Assembly (NCBI RefSeq): GCF_035594125.1
Contig: NC_087190.1
Span: 9,681,104-9,745,103 of the forward strand
Length of the DNA: 64,000 nt
DNA from: Scylla paramamosain
Lineage: Eukaryota > Arthropoda > Malacostraca > Decapoda > Portunidae
Direction: 5' to 3'
Shown: in pieces, positions 11,162 to 20,344 of the stretch
Layout of the letters: each line of letters begins with the position of its first letter
How positions within the stretch are numbered: the first letter of the stretch is position 1
Translations under genes and position numbers: made by a program
The notes under the pieces: model-generated
Database searches by the model: none
Told to the model about the DNA's origin: nothing
Seen by the model: only the letters and a program-made list of their open reading frames with translations

Positions 11162-11576
11162 TTACCAGGATATGAGGTAACTATGCGTGTGTGACCCATC
11201 CAGTGCAGTCTTTGAACGGCGCTCCTGTACATGGACGTGCGTCCATGGACGGTTAGCAAAATAAGTTACCTCCCCCGTCTTCGTGGTGGCAACTAAAGCC
11301 TCCCATTTGCTCTGCCGATTGCCAAGAACTGCTACCTTTATACTGCAGTATAAATCATGAGATGGAATAGGGCTGGAAGGAGGGAACCAAGCTGCCACCT
11401 CTTTAGCCAGCCTATCGGCCTTCCCCGGAACCCCAACATGTGCTGGGACCCAGCAAAACCCAATGTGGTAGCCTCGGCATTGTAAAAGGTTGATCCACTC
11501 AAGTACTGATACAACAAGTGGATGAAGAGGAGAGTGGCCAAAATGTTGAACATCTGAAAGAACACTGCAAGAGTCA
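11162..11576 (-). pseudogene. RNase H domain, 3' half, of the I-like LINE
   Basis: The frame contains CSVLSDVQ (position of a catalytic Asp: .DS.S.L), then the block GFCWVPAHVGVPGKADRLAKEVA, the conserved C-terminal RNase H motif WVP.H.GI.GNE.AD.LAK. RNase H would degrade the RNA strand of the element's RNA:DNA hybrid. The 5' half lies beyond Gypsy-1 at 15333-15640. The two halves join at the duplicated AGTCA. Confidence 0.85.
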
Positions 11577-11902
11577 TGTTGGGGTGTGAAGGGTAGCAGA
11601 GACACCAGAATCTTGGTTGCGTTTATTTGTGGAGCGAGGGAGTACAAGGCACGCCGTGACAGAGAGAGAGGTCCGGACTGACTCCTGGTTTTCGAACGAA
11701 CGAACGAATTGGGGATAGGAAAGTTGGATGAAAGAAGAATTTGAGAGAGAGAAGTGTGTTAAAGTTGGAAGTGGAAGTACAGTTTGAGATGATAGATGAC
11801 GGGCAGTCCGTCTTGCTACTTACTGACTCCTGGTTCCCATGGCGCCTGTATATATATACGCCAACATATCGTACCGCACTTGGGAACATGCAGACTCCTA
11901 CA
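11577..11902 (-). repeat. Gypsy-1 3' LTR (326 bp)
   Basis: Starts TGTTGGGGTG and ends CTCCTACA on the plus strand. It is highly similar to 14941-15327 but has only about five TA units at 11849-11858, where the other LTR has about 38. It also has GGTTTTCGAACGAACGAACG where the other has a T run. Confidence 0.95.
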
Positions 11903-11916
11903 CTCTCCCCCCAATT
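11903..11916 (-). other. Gypsy-1 polypurine tract
   Basis: On the minus strand AATTGGGGGGAGAG lies directly upstream of the 3' LTR start TGTAGGAG. A purine run abutting the 3' LTR is the expected plus-strand primer site. Confidence 0.8.
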
Positions 11917-12019
11917 ACACAGGATGGTGTAATGATATAACTTAAAATATAATATGCGTTGTGGAAAACAAAGGAAAAGTGAACATAATACATATTCTAG
12001 AGTGACACAGTAAGTTAGC

Positions 12020-12694
12020 CTACACAGGAGAGTTCAAGAAATAATCATCAAGGTGCCTTGGTGCTCGCTGGGTGCGACGGGACCGTGGTGTGGTGACGCG
12101 CACAGGTGTAGGGGATTCAGTCGAGTCATCCGACAGCTGTGGTTCACCGGTAAGAGGACGAAGATGACGTCTATTCCGTATGGACGCTCTCCCACTGCCG
12201 TCTAGTCGTAGAAGATACTGACGGGATGCGGACAGCTCGAGCACGGTTCCCACCCGATCCCACCGTCCGCTAGATGGGTTTTGGATGCGCGCTCGCTGCC
12301 CGGGCCTCAAGGGTGTCAGACTGTGGGCTTGCTGGTCGTGCGGTATTGATGAGTTGAATGATGTTTGGATCATGGCACGTTCCCGGTCGCGCAGTGTCCT
12401 GGCCCACTGCTCGTTGATGAGGTAGCGGGAGCTCTCCACGGATATGGCGTCTCGCAGCTATCTGCCTGTCAGCAGCTGTGCTGGGGATGCGTCCAAGCCG
12501 TGCAGGGGTGTGTTCAGGTACTGGAGGATCGCTCTGGCAGCGCTGTCGGTGTCTAAGGAGCCCCCGCGAGTTGTGTTGCCTCTTAACAGCCTCTTGGCCG
12601 ACTTGACAGCTGCTTCTGCACGCCCATTAGATTGGGCGTAGTGGGATGATGAGATTCGTAGGGTGACGCGCCAGTCCTCCAAGAACCTCCTCAA
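12020..12694 (-). pseudogene. Gypsy-1 integrase, C-terminal half
   Basis: Two frames (12458-12694 and 12020-12439) carry the end of the integrase core, ISSSHYAQSNGRAEAAVKSAKRLL, whose Glu is the third residue of the DDE triad, followed by the NTPLHGLDASPAQLLTGR block, then a basic linker (RTLRDRERAM) and an SH3-like segment (LRPGQRARIQNPSSGRWDRVGTVLE). It ends with an Arg-rich tail. A frameshift near 12450 separates the two. It would join viral cDNA to host DNA in the nucleus. Confidence 0.85.
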
Positions 12695-13189
12695 TTCGTG
12701 GCTGGTGAGGTTAGTGCCCCGTCACATGAGAGCTCTTCAGGGATGCCGAAGCGTGTGAACCACCGCCGGAACAACGTGATGAGGCGGGAGCTGGTGGCTT
12801 CCCCAGACAGGTGTTCCACTTCTAGCCAGCCTGTCAGCCTGTCGGCGTATGCGATGTACACATTGCCTTGTAGGTGAAACAGGTCGGCCACGGTTTGTTG
12901 AAATGGGAACTGGGGGTGGTGGGGTGGGCAGGAGCGGCTTGGCTGGTTGAGAGGGCGCGTGCGTCTCGCACATCTGGCACTGGCGTCGTTTTTGCTCCAC
13001 TTCTGCATCGATGCCGGGCCAGTATACAGACTGCCTGGCTCTGCGAAGCATTGAGTCTCTGCCCTGATGACCAGCGTGGAGATTGGCGAGCACGGTGCGT
13101 CTGAGGGCGGTTGGGATGACAAGGCAGGGGAATCTCTCATCGCTGGTGTAAAGCACAATGTCGCCTTGACATGACAAGTGCCGCCGCAT
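12690..13189 (-). pseudogene. Gypsy-1 integrase, zinc finger and first catalytic residues
   Basis: One frame (12737-13189) has the HHCC zinc module: LHAGHQGRDSMLRRARQSVYWPG then QCQMCETHAP, with the His pair and CxxC visible. The reading moves to another frame near 12950, giving QQTVADLFHLQGNVYIAYADRLTGWLEV with the first catalytic Asp and ELSCDGALTS with the second. Together with the Glu at about 12640 all three catalytic residues remain, though spread over frames. Confidence 0.85.
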
Positions 13190-13672
13190 CCTGAAGTACG
13201 GGCGTAGCGCGGCCGGCTCGGCGTCCTTCCGCTCGCCCCATCATTGGCCACGCACTCATGGAGGAGCCGATATTCTTCATCTTTGACTGCCTCCTCCTCC
13301 ACATGACGTAGGTCTACCACATGATCCACGTCGTCTGTAGTAGCTTCTGCTGCCGCGGCGACCATGACAGCGCACACTGCTTCATCGTCAGCCTCGTCCG
13401 AGTCCTCTGGTGCGCTTGCTAAAGCTGGGTAGCGCGAGAGAGCGTCCGCGGCGCAGTTGCTTTTCCCCTTGATATACTTGACACGGAAGTTATACATCAG
13501 GGTCCTTTCTTTTATGTTGAGGATGCGGGGGTTGTGAATGTCCTTCAGCTCCTTGTCACCGAAGATTTTGGTGAGCGCTTTATGATCGGTGATGAAGGTT
13601 AGGTTTTTGCAGCCTAAAAGGAACAAGCGGGCCTTCTTGAGACACCAGGCTATCGCGAGTGATTGAGGCGTG
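13190..13672 (-). pseudogene. Gypsy-1 RNase H remnant and connection
   Basis: The frame starting at 13626 reads LFLLGCKNLTFITDHKALTKIFGDKEL, the motif around the last catalytic Asp of Gypsy RNase H, then YNFRVKYIKGKSNCAADALSR, the conserved connection to the integrase. Upstream, an AIAWCLKKAR helix follows directly on protease sequence near 13672. The first two-thirds of RNase H and all of RT are lost. Confidence 0.85.
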
Positions 13673-14234
13673 AAGTTGACCTGGGGGGATACCCAGACTC
13701 TCCAGCAGGGGCCGGCCAGCGATGCACACCTGAGCCCCTGTGTCGGCTACGGCCGTGATGCAGCACTCCGCCTGCGGCCAGGGGCAGACGATCCGCACTG
13801 ACAGGTCTGCCGTCGCCACCACGCCTCCTACAATCACTGCGTTGGAGGTGGCGGGGCCCCTGCCTGGTGTGAGGGCGCGGCACATACGCCAGAAGTGCCC
13901 TTTGCGCCCACAATTGCGGCATGTGGCGTCGCAGGCGGGGCACTTATCAGCACCGCCGCATCCACTGTCCCCGCAGCCCTTGCACCGCTTCCGGCTGCGC
14001 CCTGGGCCAGCACGACCGGGGGCGCTGCGGCTCCAGGCGCGGCGCTGGTGGTTCACAGCTGACACCTCGGTGGCGGGGGTGTTGGGGGGTTGCGGTGGGT
14101 GGGGGGGTGGACGCTCCTGCGTCCGCCAGGGCTGCCACGTTCCCTGTGACCCGCCGCCCCGCCACTTTGTCTGCGACCTCTATGATCTCGCACTGATTCA
14201 CTACATCACTCACGGACGCCAGCGAGGGAAGCAC
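13673..14234 (-). pseudogene. Gypsy-1 nucleocapsid zinc knuckle and aspartic protease
   Basis: The frame 13580-14065 contains a Cys-rich stretch ending in CRNCGRKGHFWRMC (C-x2-C-x4-H-x4-C, a classic retroviral knuckle, about 13880-13925). A pepsin-like active site AVADTGAQVCIAGRPLL follows at about 13700-13750, with the catalytic Asp in DTGA. The upstream part (13947-14234) is in another frame and links to gag. Nucleocapsid binds the genomic RNA and the protease matures the polyprotein. Confidence 0.88.
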
Positions 14235-14941
14235 CGTAACACCTCAGCTTTCATGTTGCGATCACTGAGCCCCATGACCACTTTTCTGCTCATGATGTAC
14301 TCGGTCAGTGAGTCATCACACTTTGGGCAGCGAAAATTGCACTCGGCTGCCAGGGCACGGCACCTCCACACGTATGCGTCGACACTATCTCCCGGCTCCT
14401 GGGAGTACTGAAAGAGATCGGACCATGCACCTACCTCGCACCGCCGTCCGACCACCACACTTCTCACCACCTCTACCGCTGCACTGGTTGAGAGCTGCCG
14501 GAAATCCTGCTTGTCGAAGCGTGCGTCAATGCGCTGCTGGAGACTGCCGTCGCACAGGAGACGCACGTATGGGGCGGCGAGGGGCGGGAACCACCCGCAG
14601 ATCAGGCCGTAGTCTTCGACGGTAACGGCCCATGCCTCGAACGCCGCTGGTGACATGCCTTGAGTTGCAGTTCCAGGACCCAACGGGGGAGCCGGCGGAC
14701 GATGTGATGGTGAAGTTGCTTGTGCGCTAGGTGGTCGTGTAGATGCTGGTGGGGCGAGGGGTGTGTTGAAGGACCCGGACCTGGTAGCTGTGGCGGGAGG
14801 GCTTGGTAATGGCGGATGAAGCGCCACGTGGTCTCTTGCCGGTGTGCCGGTGACTACTTCTTCCAGGGATGCTTGCTCCATTCCTGGATTTTCTCCGACG
14901 CATCCTGGTGCCTCACCCCAGTGTAAACGATACTGCGCCAT
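14210..14941 (-). CDS. Gypsy-1 gag (matrix/capsid), N-terminal part
   Basis: A 243-codon frame with a Pro/Ala/Thr-rich N-terminus (residues 1-80) and a capsid-like helical region containing W...LF.YSQEPGDSVDAYVWRCRALAAECNF (about residues 170-205), the pattern of Gypsy gag capsids. The ATG is unusual: its A is the last base of the LTR and its TG the first two bases of the primer-binding site, so the protein would begin by translating the PBS. A frameshift near 14220 separates it from the zinc knuckle. Whether this ATG is used is inference. Confidence 0.8.
   Translation of the reverse strand: MAQYRLHWGEAPGCVGENPGMEQASLEEVVTGTPARDHVALHPPLPSPPATATRSGSFNTPLAPPASTRPPSAQATSPSHRPPAPPLGPGTATQGMSPAAFEAWAVTVEDYGLICGWFPPLAAPYVRLLCDGSLQQRIDARFDKQDFRQLSTSAAVEVVRSVVVGRRCEVGAWSDLFQYSQEPGDSVDAYVWRCRALAAECNFRCPKCDDSLTEYIMSRKVVMGLSDRNMKAEVLRCFPRWRP
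14923..14940 (-). promoter_or_regulatory. Gypsy-1 primer-binding site
   Basis: Immediately inside the 5' LTR the minus strand reads TGGCGCAGTATCGTTTAC. The leading TGGCGCAGT is complementary to a tRNA 3' end in ...ACTGCGCCA. Position with zero spacing to the LTR is as expected for minus-strand priming. Confidence 0.8.
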
Positions 14942-15204
14942 GTTGGGGTGTGAAGGGTAGCAGAGACACCAGAATCTTGGTTGCGTTTATTTGTGGAGCG
15001 AGGGAATACGAGGCACGCCATGACAGAGAGGTCCGGACTGACTCCTGTTTTTTTTTTTTTTTTTTTTTTAAGGGGGATAGAATAGGTTGGGTGAAAGAAG
15101 GATGAAAAGTGGAAGTGGGAAGTTGGGGGAAAGATGAAATATAGTAGGAGTTAAAAAGTAGACGGTCTTGCTGTTCTTTTTAGGACTCCTGGTTCCCATG
15201 GCAA

Positions 15205-15284
<80 letters not shown>

Positions 15285-15327
15285 GCCAACATATCGTACC
15301 GCACTTGGGAACATACAGACTCCTACA
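14941..15327 (-). repeat. Gypsy-1 5' LTR (387 bp) with expanded (TA)n
   Basis: Homologous end to end with 11577-11902. The excess length is mostly a (TA)n array at 15207-15283. A run of about 22 T residues at 15049-15071 replaces a CGAA repeat. Both ends (TG...CA) are intact. Confidence 0.95.
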
Positions 15328-15332
15328 AGTCA

Positions 15333-15950
15333 CTAAAAATTGTAAAAGATGTAAAATAATTCTTAAAGTTGTGATAATGGCAGACAGCTCTACCGTAAAA
15401 ACAGAGGCATCACCTGGGAGGCTATCCCCTTGACAGAATGAAGGAACTATAACACCAAATCCGACGCCACCTTCGGATTTTGAGTAGTTCGTAAATACAA
15501 GGATGGAGTTGGAAAGTGTGGAATAGTGTTCCAAGAATAATGCATGGGACTGAAAATCCAGCAACAAGTTTTTATTAGGAATGTCATGGCCGCAGACATA
15601 AATGTGTGAGAATTGCCAGTAACCAACTCTAGGAAACCTACAGGGACGTACAAAGACGGGTGGTACATTTAATACCACCACAGCAGATGTAACTCTGAAA
15701 CCGGAAGATTTAGGTAAGTTCGAGTGAGATGCATATAGCTGAGGACGTGTATCACAGGAGACGGCCACACAAGAAACAGACTCTGGAAGACGTTGGACTC
15801 GATACCAGCACTTTAACAATAAGGACTGGCGACGCATGTCCAATGGAAGGACACTAGTATCCACCAGTAAGCTGAGGATAGTTGATGAGTGGAGCCCACC
15901 AGTTGCCAGTCAAAGACCGGCATGGTGTACCGAGTCCAACACACGAAGCC
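15333..15950 (-). pseudogene. I-like LINE, connection and RNase H 5' half
   Basis: The minus frame over 15400-15540 reads ILVFTNYSKSEGGVGFGVI, matching the opening RNase H motif ..TDGSKS..GVG.. with the catalytic Asp changed to Asn, then FTVELSAIITTLRIIL, the region of the catalytic Glu. That first substitution would inactivate RNase H. The domain is continued at 11576 on the other side of Gypsy-1. Confidence 0.8.
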
Positions 15951-15955
15951 GAGCC

Positions 15956-17124
15956 TCAGTAGTAGAGGAATAAACACCCAAACTCCAACTTAGAAAGAAT
16001 AAGAGTTCGGTGCAAAAGGAGGAGGGTATGTCCGTCAGCGTCCCAAGTGGTATGAACCAAGATTCTAAAGAGTGACAGCGCTTTCATACATGCTGCCTTG
16101 ATATAACGAAGGTGAAGTGCCCAAGTCAGGCGTTTGTCAAAAATAAGTCCCAGGAAACAAGTTTCCTCCACACAAGAGTCTTTTATCATATAGATACAGA
16201 TATGGGTCAGGGTGAATAACACGAAGGCGACAAAAAATTTAAGGCCACAGACTTCGAAGCCGAGAAACGAAATCCCCGAGTTGCAGCCCAGTGAGAAACC
16301 CAATTAATTGCTAATTTCAACTTACTTTAAATCAAAGGCATCCGCGCCCCCCAGAAAAGGAGACTGACAAGTCATCTACATATAAGCTACCACGAACTCC
16401 TGGAAGCACACCAGTGACACTGTTTATAGCTACAACATAAAGCGTTACATTGAATATACTTCCTTGTGGCACGCCATTTTCCAGTGGATAAGCTTCAGAC
16501 AGAATGTTCTCAATCTGTACCCATAAAAAACGATGAGATAAAAACTGTTGTATAAAAATAAGGTGTCGGCCACGGAGACCGAAATCGAACAGACTAAGTA
16601 TAATGCCATGGCACCAAACCGTGTCGTATGCTTTATCCAAATAAAAAAATATTGTAACCTGATGCTGTTTAGTAGCAAATGCTTCACATATGGAAGATTC
16701 TAGAGACAAAAGAGCATCAGATGTGGACAAGTAATTGCCTTTCTCCAAGTACCACATAAGCCTGCCATTTACCATCTTTTCCAGCAAATTACAAATGAAT
16801 GAAGTTAAAGAAATGGGGAGGTAATTGGTCGCTAACTGATTATTTTTTTTCCAGGCTGTGGAATGGGGATAATTACAGCAATAGTCTAAGAAGATGGAAT
16901 ATCACCGGTATTCAAAATAAAGTTATAGAGGTCGAGTGATAAGGTAAAAGCTTCATCGGACATGTGGCGCAGAAAGGAATATGGGATGACATCGGGGCTT
17001 GAGGACGAATCATGGCACTGGGACAAAGCCATGCGTAGCTCGGACATAGAAAATGGGACATTAAAAGTCTGTCCACCACGAGAGGCAAAGATGACGCTAA
17101 CAGCTTCCAAATGTCAAATGTCAA
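15956..17124 (-). pseudogene. I-like LINE reverse transcriptase
   Basis: Blocks in order: FSMSELRMALSQCHDSSSSPD then FLRHMSDEAF (N-terminal RT, 16886-17110); KMVNGRLMWYLEKGN (finger), FYLDKAYDTVWCHGI (palm A, catalytic Asp), LENGVPQGSIFNVTLY (block B) and GSLYVDDLSVSF (catalytic YVDD) at 16332-16787; then FLGLIFDKRLTWALHLRYIK (15956-16303). The frame breaks between 16787 and 16890 and near 16310-16330. RT copies the element's RNA onto nicked chromosomal DNA. Confidence 0.88.
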
Positions 17125-17559
17125 CGATGATGTGCCATAGGCGCAGCAAGATCATTTCTAGACATTAGCAAAGTGCTCAGCAAACAGTTCAGAAACTTTT
17201 AGGGTCTGATACCGTCTTCCCAGCATGGGATAAAACAGGAGGAGGAGGTGCAGAATACTTCCCATACATCTTGCAGACTCTGTTGAAGACCTCGGTGAGT
17301 GGAGTGCAAACTATAATGGAGGAGACATCTCTTCGAAGACTCCCGCTGAGTCCTCTTTAATTAGGTGTGAAGCGCGCGGGCACGCGCATGTCAAAAAGCC
17401 TCCAAGCAGTGGATGTCCCCACGATGTTGTCAAAAGCGAAGGCAAGAAAAGGCAGCACGCTTTTTCTCGATTAGCAGCTGTACAATCCGCATTCAAACCG
17501 GCCAGACGTATTAGGGACGGATTGAAGAGCAGCGGAGTGAAGGACATCAGTGAGGTATG

Positions 17560-18330
17560 TTGGAGCTTCATCACAATTTCCTGTCTCATCCATTGAGAGA
17601 GTAGGGGTACTGAGTTCCGTGAATAGCTACCAATCCACCTTATCTAGATGCCACCGGGGAGGACATGGCTGTGATGCAGAATCAGTTGACTCTAATAAAA
17701 CTGAAAGTGATCGCTTCCATATAAATCTGGTAAAACACTCCAGTTAAAACCAAGAAAGGAATTAGAGCACAGAGAGAGAGAGAAATATCTATTGCTGTAA
17801 AAGTACCGGTTTGACTATGGAAATGGGTCATGTCCCCAGAGTTTAGAATCTCTAATCCTGAATCCTCGATAAAAGAGCAAGTAAAAAACCACGAGGGTTC
17901 ACAGCGTCATCCTACAAAGGATAGCGACCACTGAAGTCTCCCAATAAAAGAAAAGGAGAAGGAAGAGTATTGAAAAGGTTATCAAGTTCATTCCTTTCGA
18001 TAGGAATACTGAGAGGCAGGTACAGACTGCACAATGTATATATGTATATATTTTTTTTATAAAAATCTTAACAACAACAACCTGCAGCGGTAAGTAAACC
18101 TGAAGATTGATAAAAGGAATATCTTTTCTAACAAAGATGACACTGCCACATTGCTGCCCTTGACCATGACTGGGAGTGGAGAAGAAAGCAATATACCCAG
18201 GAAGACTAAAGTGAGTAGATGCTCCGAGCATCATCTCTTGCAAACAAATAGAAGCAGGAGAAATCATACAGATCAATACCCGGAATTCTTCCCAGGAGAC
18301 ACGCAAACCACTATAATTCCATTACAGGAG
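17560..18330 (-). pseudogene. I-like LINE endonuclease
   Basis: The frame 17899-18306 reads VSWEEFRVLICMISPASICLQEMML, with the conserved Gln-Glu of the EEP fold, then GYIAFFSTPSHGQGQQCGSVIFVRKDIPF, a typical first half. The GDFN block appears decayed (FYWETSVVAIL). Downstream, 17311-17590 holds the segment between endonuclease and RT in another frame. The substitution at GDFN argues against activity. Confidence 0.8.
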
Positions 18331-18599
18331 CTGAAATATTGCTACTTTGAGAGGGATTTCTAGGGATTCAGGAGATCCTCGAGAACGTTTTTGGAGTGAC
18401 TGAGGAGGGACCTCGGGAGATTTGTTTCCATATCTCTGCGTAAGCTCATAAACTTTGGAAAGTGTTCATGCCTGGAAATCCAAGGGGGCTTGGATTTCTA
18501 CAATATGAACCCCTGTACAAGGAGTCTGTGACGCAGATGAAGATGCAGTGGTGGGCTTTGCTGAAGAAATAGAGGAAGGCTTGGCTGAAGATATAGAGG

Positions 18600-19221
18600 G
18601 CTTATCTTATCTTATTATCCAAAACAGAGAACTTGTTGGAGACAGAAACCGAAGAAGTGACATTCTCACAAGAATGGAAAGAAATAATTGATGGCTGAGA
18701 AAGTCGGGAAAGTATTACAACTATATTACATGTAGTAAAAGTGGAAGAACTAGAGTGGAGGGAAGAGAGATGTCTTTGCCACACCGTCATTCTGTCTAAA
18801 AAGAAGTTCCCGGCCGTCACTACCGAGACTTATTAACTGAGAATTACCCAGTTGAAGAATGTCCTGCTCGAGACGGTACCTCTTTCATTGTCAGGAACGT
18901 AGCAGGTGAGCTTCTCTGCAATAGAAGCAATAGGGTTCCGATTCGCATTCAGGAGTAGGGTGTGAGTCAAAAGTAAAGCAGTTTTGTACAGTTCTTCCTT
19001 CCGTGATCGAAGTCATAACACAAGTAACACTGTAAAGGACGATCTATAAAAACCCTTACTGAGAGAGAAAAAGGACCAATCTTAACACGCTCAGGAAGAA
19101 AAGATTTGAAGATTCCTTCAGAAGAGTAAGGTTGATGGAGGAGCATTATCGCCTTCGTTAAATCTTTAGCCGTGATCAACACACCTTTACCATACTTTTT
19201 GAATTTATATCTAGGGAGCAC
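18600..19221 (-). pseudogene. I-like LINE ORF1, zinc-knuckle part
   Basis: The frame 18967-19221 has LPRYKFKKYGKGVLI, a block ending RVFIDRPLQCYLCYDFDHGRKNCTK. This is a CCHC knuckle (C-x2-C-x4-H-x4-C) as in gag-like ORF1 proteins of I and Jockey elements, which bind the element RNA. A Ser/Thr-rich tail (18602-18820) follows with stops. Confidence 0.75.
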
Positions 19222-19272
19222 TCCTGTCTCCCTCTCTAGATGTTTGGCAGCGTGAATAAGGTTACCTCGACT

Positions 19273-19731
19273 TTATCTATAATTTGCTACAAACCAGTAA
19301 GGTGTAGGTGGGTGGCGAACTTTGAGAGCATATTCTTCACCATCATCAAAGACATAAGGACAATAATCACTCTCGCTGTCAACTATATTGCTTGGACAAA
19401 TTAACTCAGCAATTAAGCTGTTGTCTCCAAGACGTAGATAATTTATTGCCTCAAGAGCAGCTTTGGCAGCAACGTCAGATGTAAATGTCACATAGCACCG
19501 ATTCGAGAGACAATCGCCGTCGTATCTGAGACAAATACGGAAAACTGTTCCAAAAGGCTTGAAAACCGAGTGGATAGCATGATATGACATGGATGTATAG
19601 ACATTAATAATCATGAGGGTGTCAAGACAAGACTCAATAACTGACCCAAGAGGTCTTCCACCATAGGAAGCAACAGCAGTGGGAGTACGAGCTCCTGCTT
19701 GCACATCACCGTCACGACCAGAGGATGACAT
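19273..19731 (-). CDS. I-like LINE ORF1, RRM-containing N-terminal part
   Basis: A 152-codon frame starting MSSSGRDGD. Residues about 38-110 read LMIINVYTSMSYHAIHSVFKPFGTVFRI, then CYVTFTSDVAAKAALEAINYL, matching an RNA-recognition motif: a beta1 LMIINVY (RNP2 position), helix, FG.V, RNP1-like NRCYVTF and the second helix. Downstream, after a stop, is the knuckle. ORF1 proteins of this kind package element RNA. The RRM assignment rests on secondary-structure pattern, not a search. Confidence 0.65.
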   Translation of the reverse strand: MSSSGRDGDVQAGARTPTAVASYGGRPLGSVIESCLDTLMIINVYTSMSYHAIHSVFKPFGTVFRICLRYDGDCLSNRCYVTFTSDVAAKAALEAINYLRLGDNSLIAELICPSNIVDSESDYCPYVFDDGEEYALKVRHPPTPYWFVANYR

Positions 19732-19739
19732 CTCGAGGG

Positions 19740-20240
19740 CCTGGTCGACCGCCCCTCGAGGACCAGAGGATCATAATGATATTATAAAAAAGAAATGGCT
19801 CCAGGGGCCAAGGGAAACCGCCTGGCGGGGACTGCGAGGTGGGCGAGGGCTGGCTGCCGCGAAGGGGGGGTGCCTTTTCCTTATATGGAGGCTACTCGTT
19901 TTAAAAAGTGGCCCTTCATGATTCAAAAGTTTGTCCATGACGGAACTAAGACCTCCTCCCATAATTCATCCCAGCCCAGACACCCAGTCATCCAACACAG
20001 GACGACCTCAAAAGGTGGCCCCTCTGGTGAGTGGCACTGTTGACCCATACTGGCAGCCTAACTCTGAGAACCATTTAGTCTGGTCCCTCACTGGCGACCT
20101 TGCTAGCATGGGTAGCCCTCTCCCCCTAAGAAGGTTGGAGCAGGGGCTGAAGCCCCCTCTAGCCTCGTTCGCCAGCTCATCGAGTCATATAAGCCCTCCC
20201 CCTCCCACCCCCACCAATACAAGGCGGTTCCCACTAGGCG
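19740..20240 (-). other. Probable 5' UTR of the I-like LINE
   Basis: GC-richer than the flanks, with CCTCGAGG-type repeats just before ORF1 (19728-19760), and no conserved protein. The upstream edge is placed where integrase-gene sequence begins again (about 20345). The exact boundary is not visible. Confidence 0.4.
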
Positions 20241-20344
20241 TGTTTTTGGAAGTAATTATGTAATTCCGACTCGGAGATTTACAGCAAACGTTACAGCATA
20301 TGGACTTCTTTTGATGCATGCATGATAAGCAGAATGCTTGTAAA

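Larger units (their letters stand above)
11577..15327 (-). mobile_element. Gypsy-1 LTR retrotransposon, internally deleted, with 5-bp target duplication
   Basis: Two LTRs (11577-11902 and 14941-15327) bound an interior with a primer-binding site, gag, zinc knuckle, aspartic protease, the end of RNase H, integrase and a polypurine tract, all on the minus strand. AGTCA occurs at 11572-11576 and 15328-15332. LTR ends are TG...CA. The protease reading passes directly into the last third of RNase H near 13672, so the whole RT and most of RNase H are missing. The element cannot have mobilised itself in this form. Several frameshifts are also present. Confidence 0.93.
10960..20240 (-). mobile_element. 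I-like LINE with RRM/CCHC ORF1 and RNase H, split by Gypsy-1
   Basis: A minus-strand non-LTR retrotransposon in the order 5' UTR (about 20240-19740), ORF1 with RRM and zinc knuckle (19731-18600), endonuclease (about 18330-17600), RT (about 17120-15950), RNase H (15640-15333 continuing at 11576-11162) and a C-terminal Cys/His motif (to about 10960). The order EN-RT-RNase H with a gag-like ORF1 is that of the I superclade. Gypsy-1 (11577-15327) lies inside the RNase H codons, flanked by AGTCA on both sides. The element carries many stops. It sits inside an older integrase pseudogene. Confidence 0.8.

Noticed and set aside
12365..13104. Plus-strand frames over the Gypsy-1 integrase
   Set aside because: Shadows of the minus-strand integrase, which has recognisable catalytic motifs.
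13740..14411. 223-codon plus-strand frame in Gypsy-1
   Set aside because: Antisense of gag and the zinc knuckle, whose minus-strand motifs are unambiguous.
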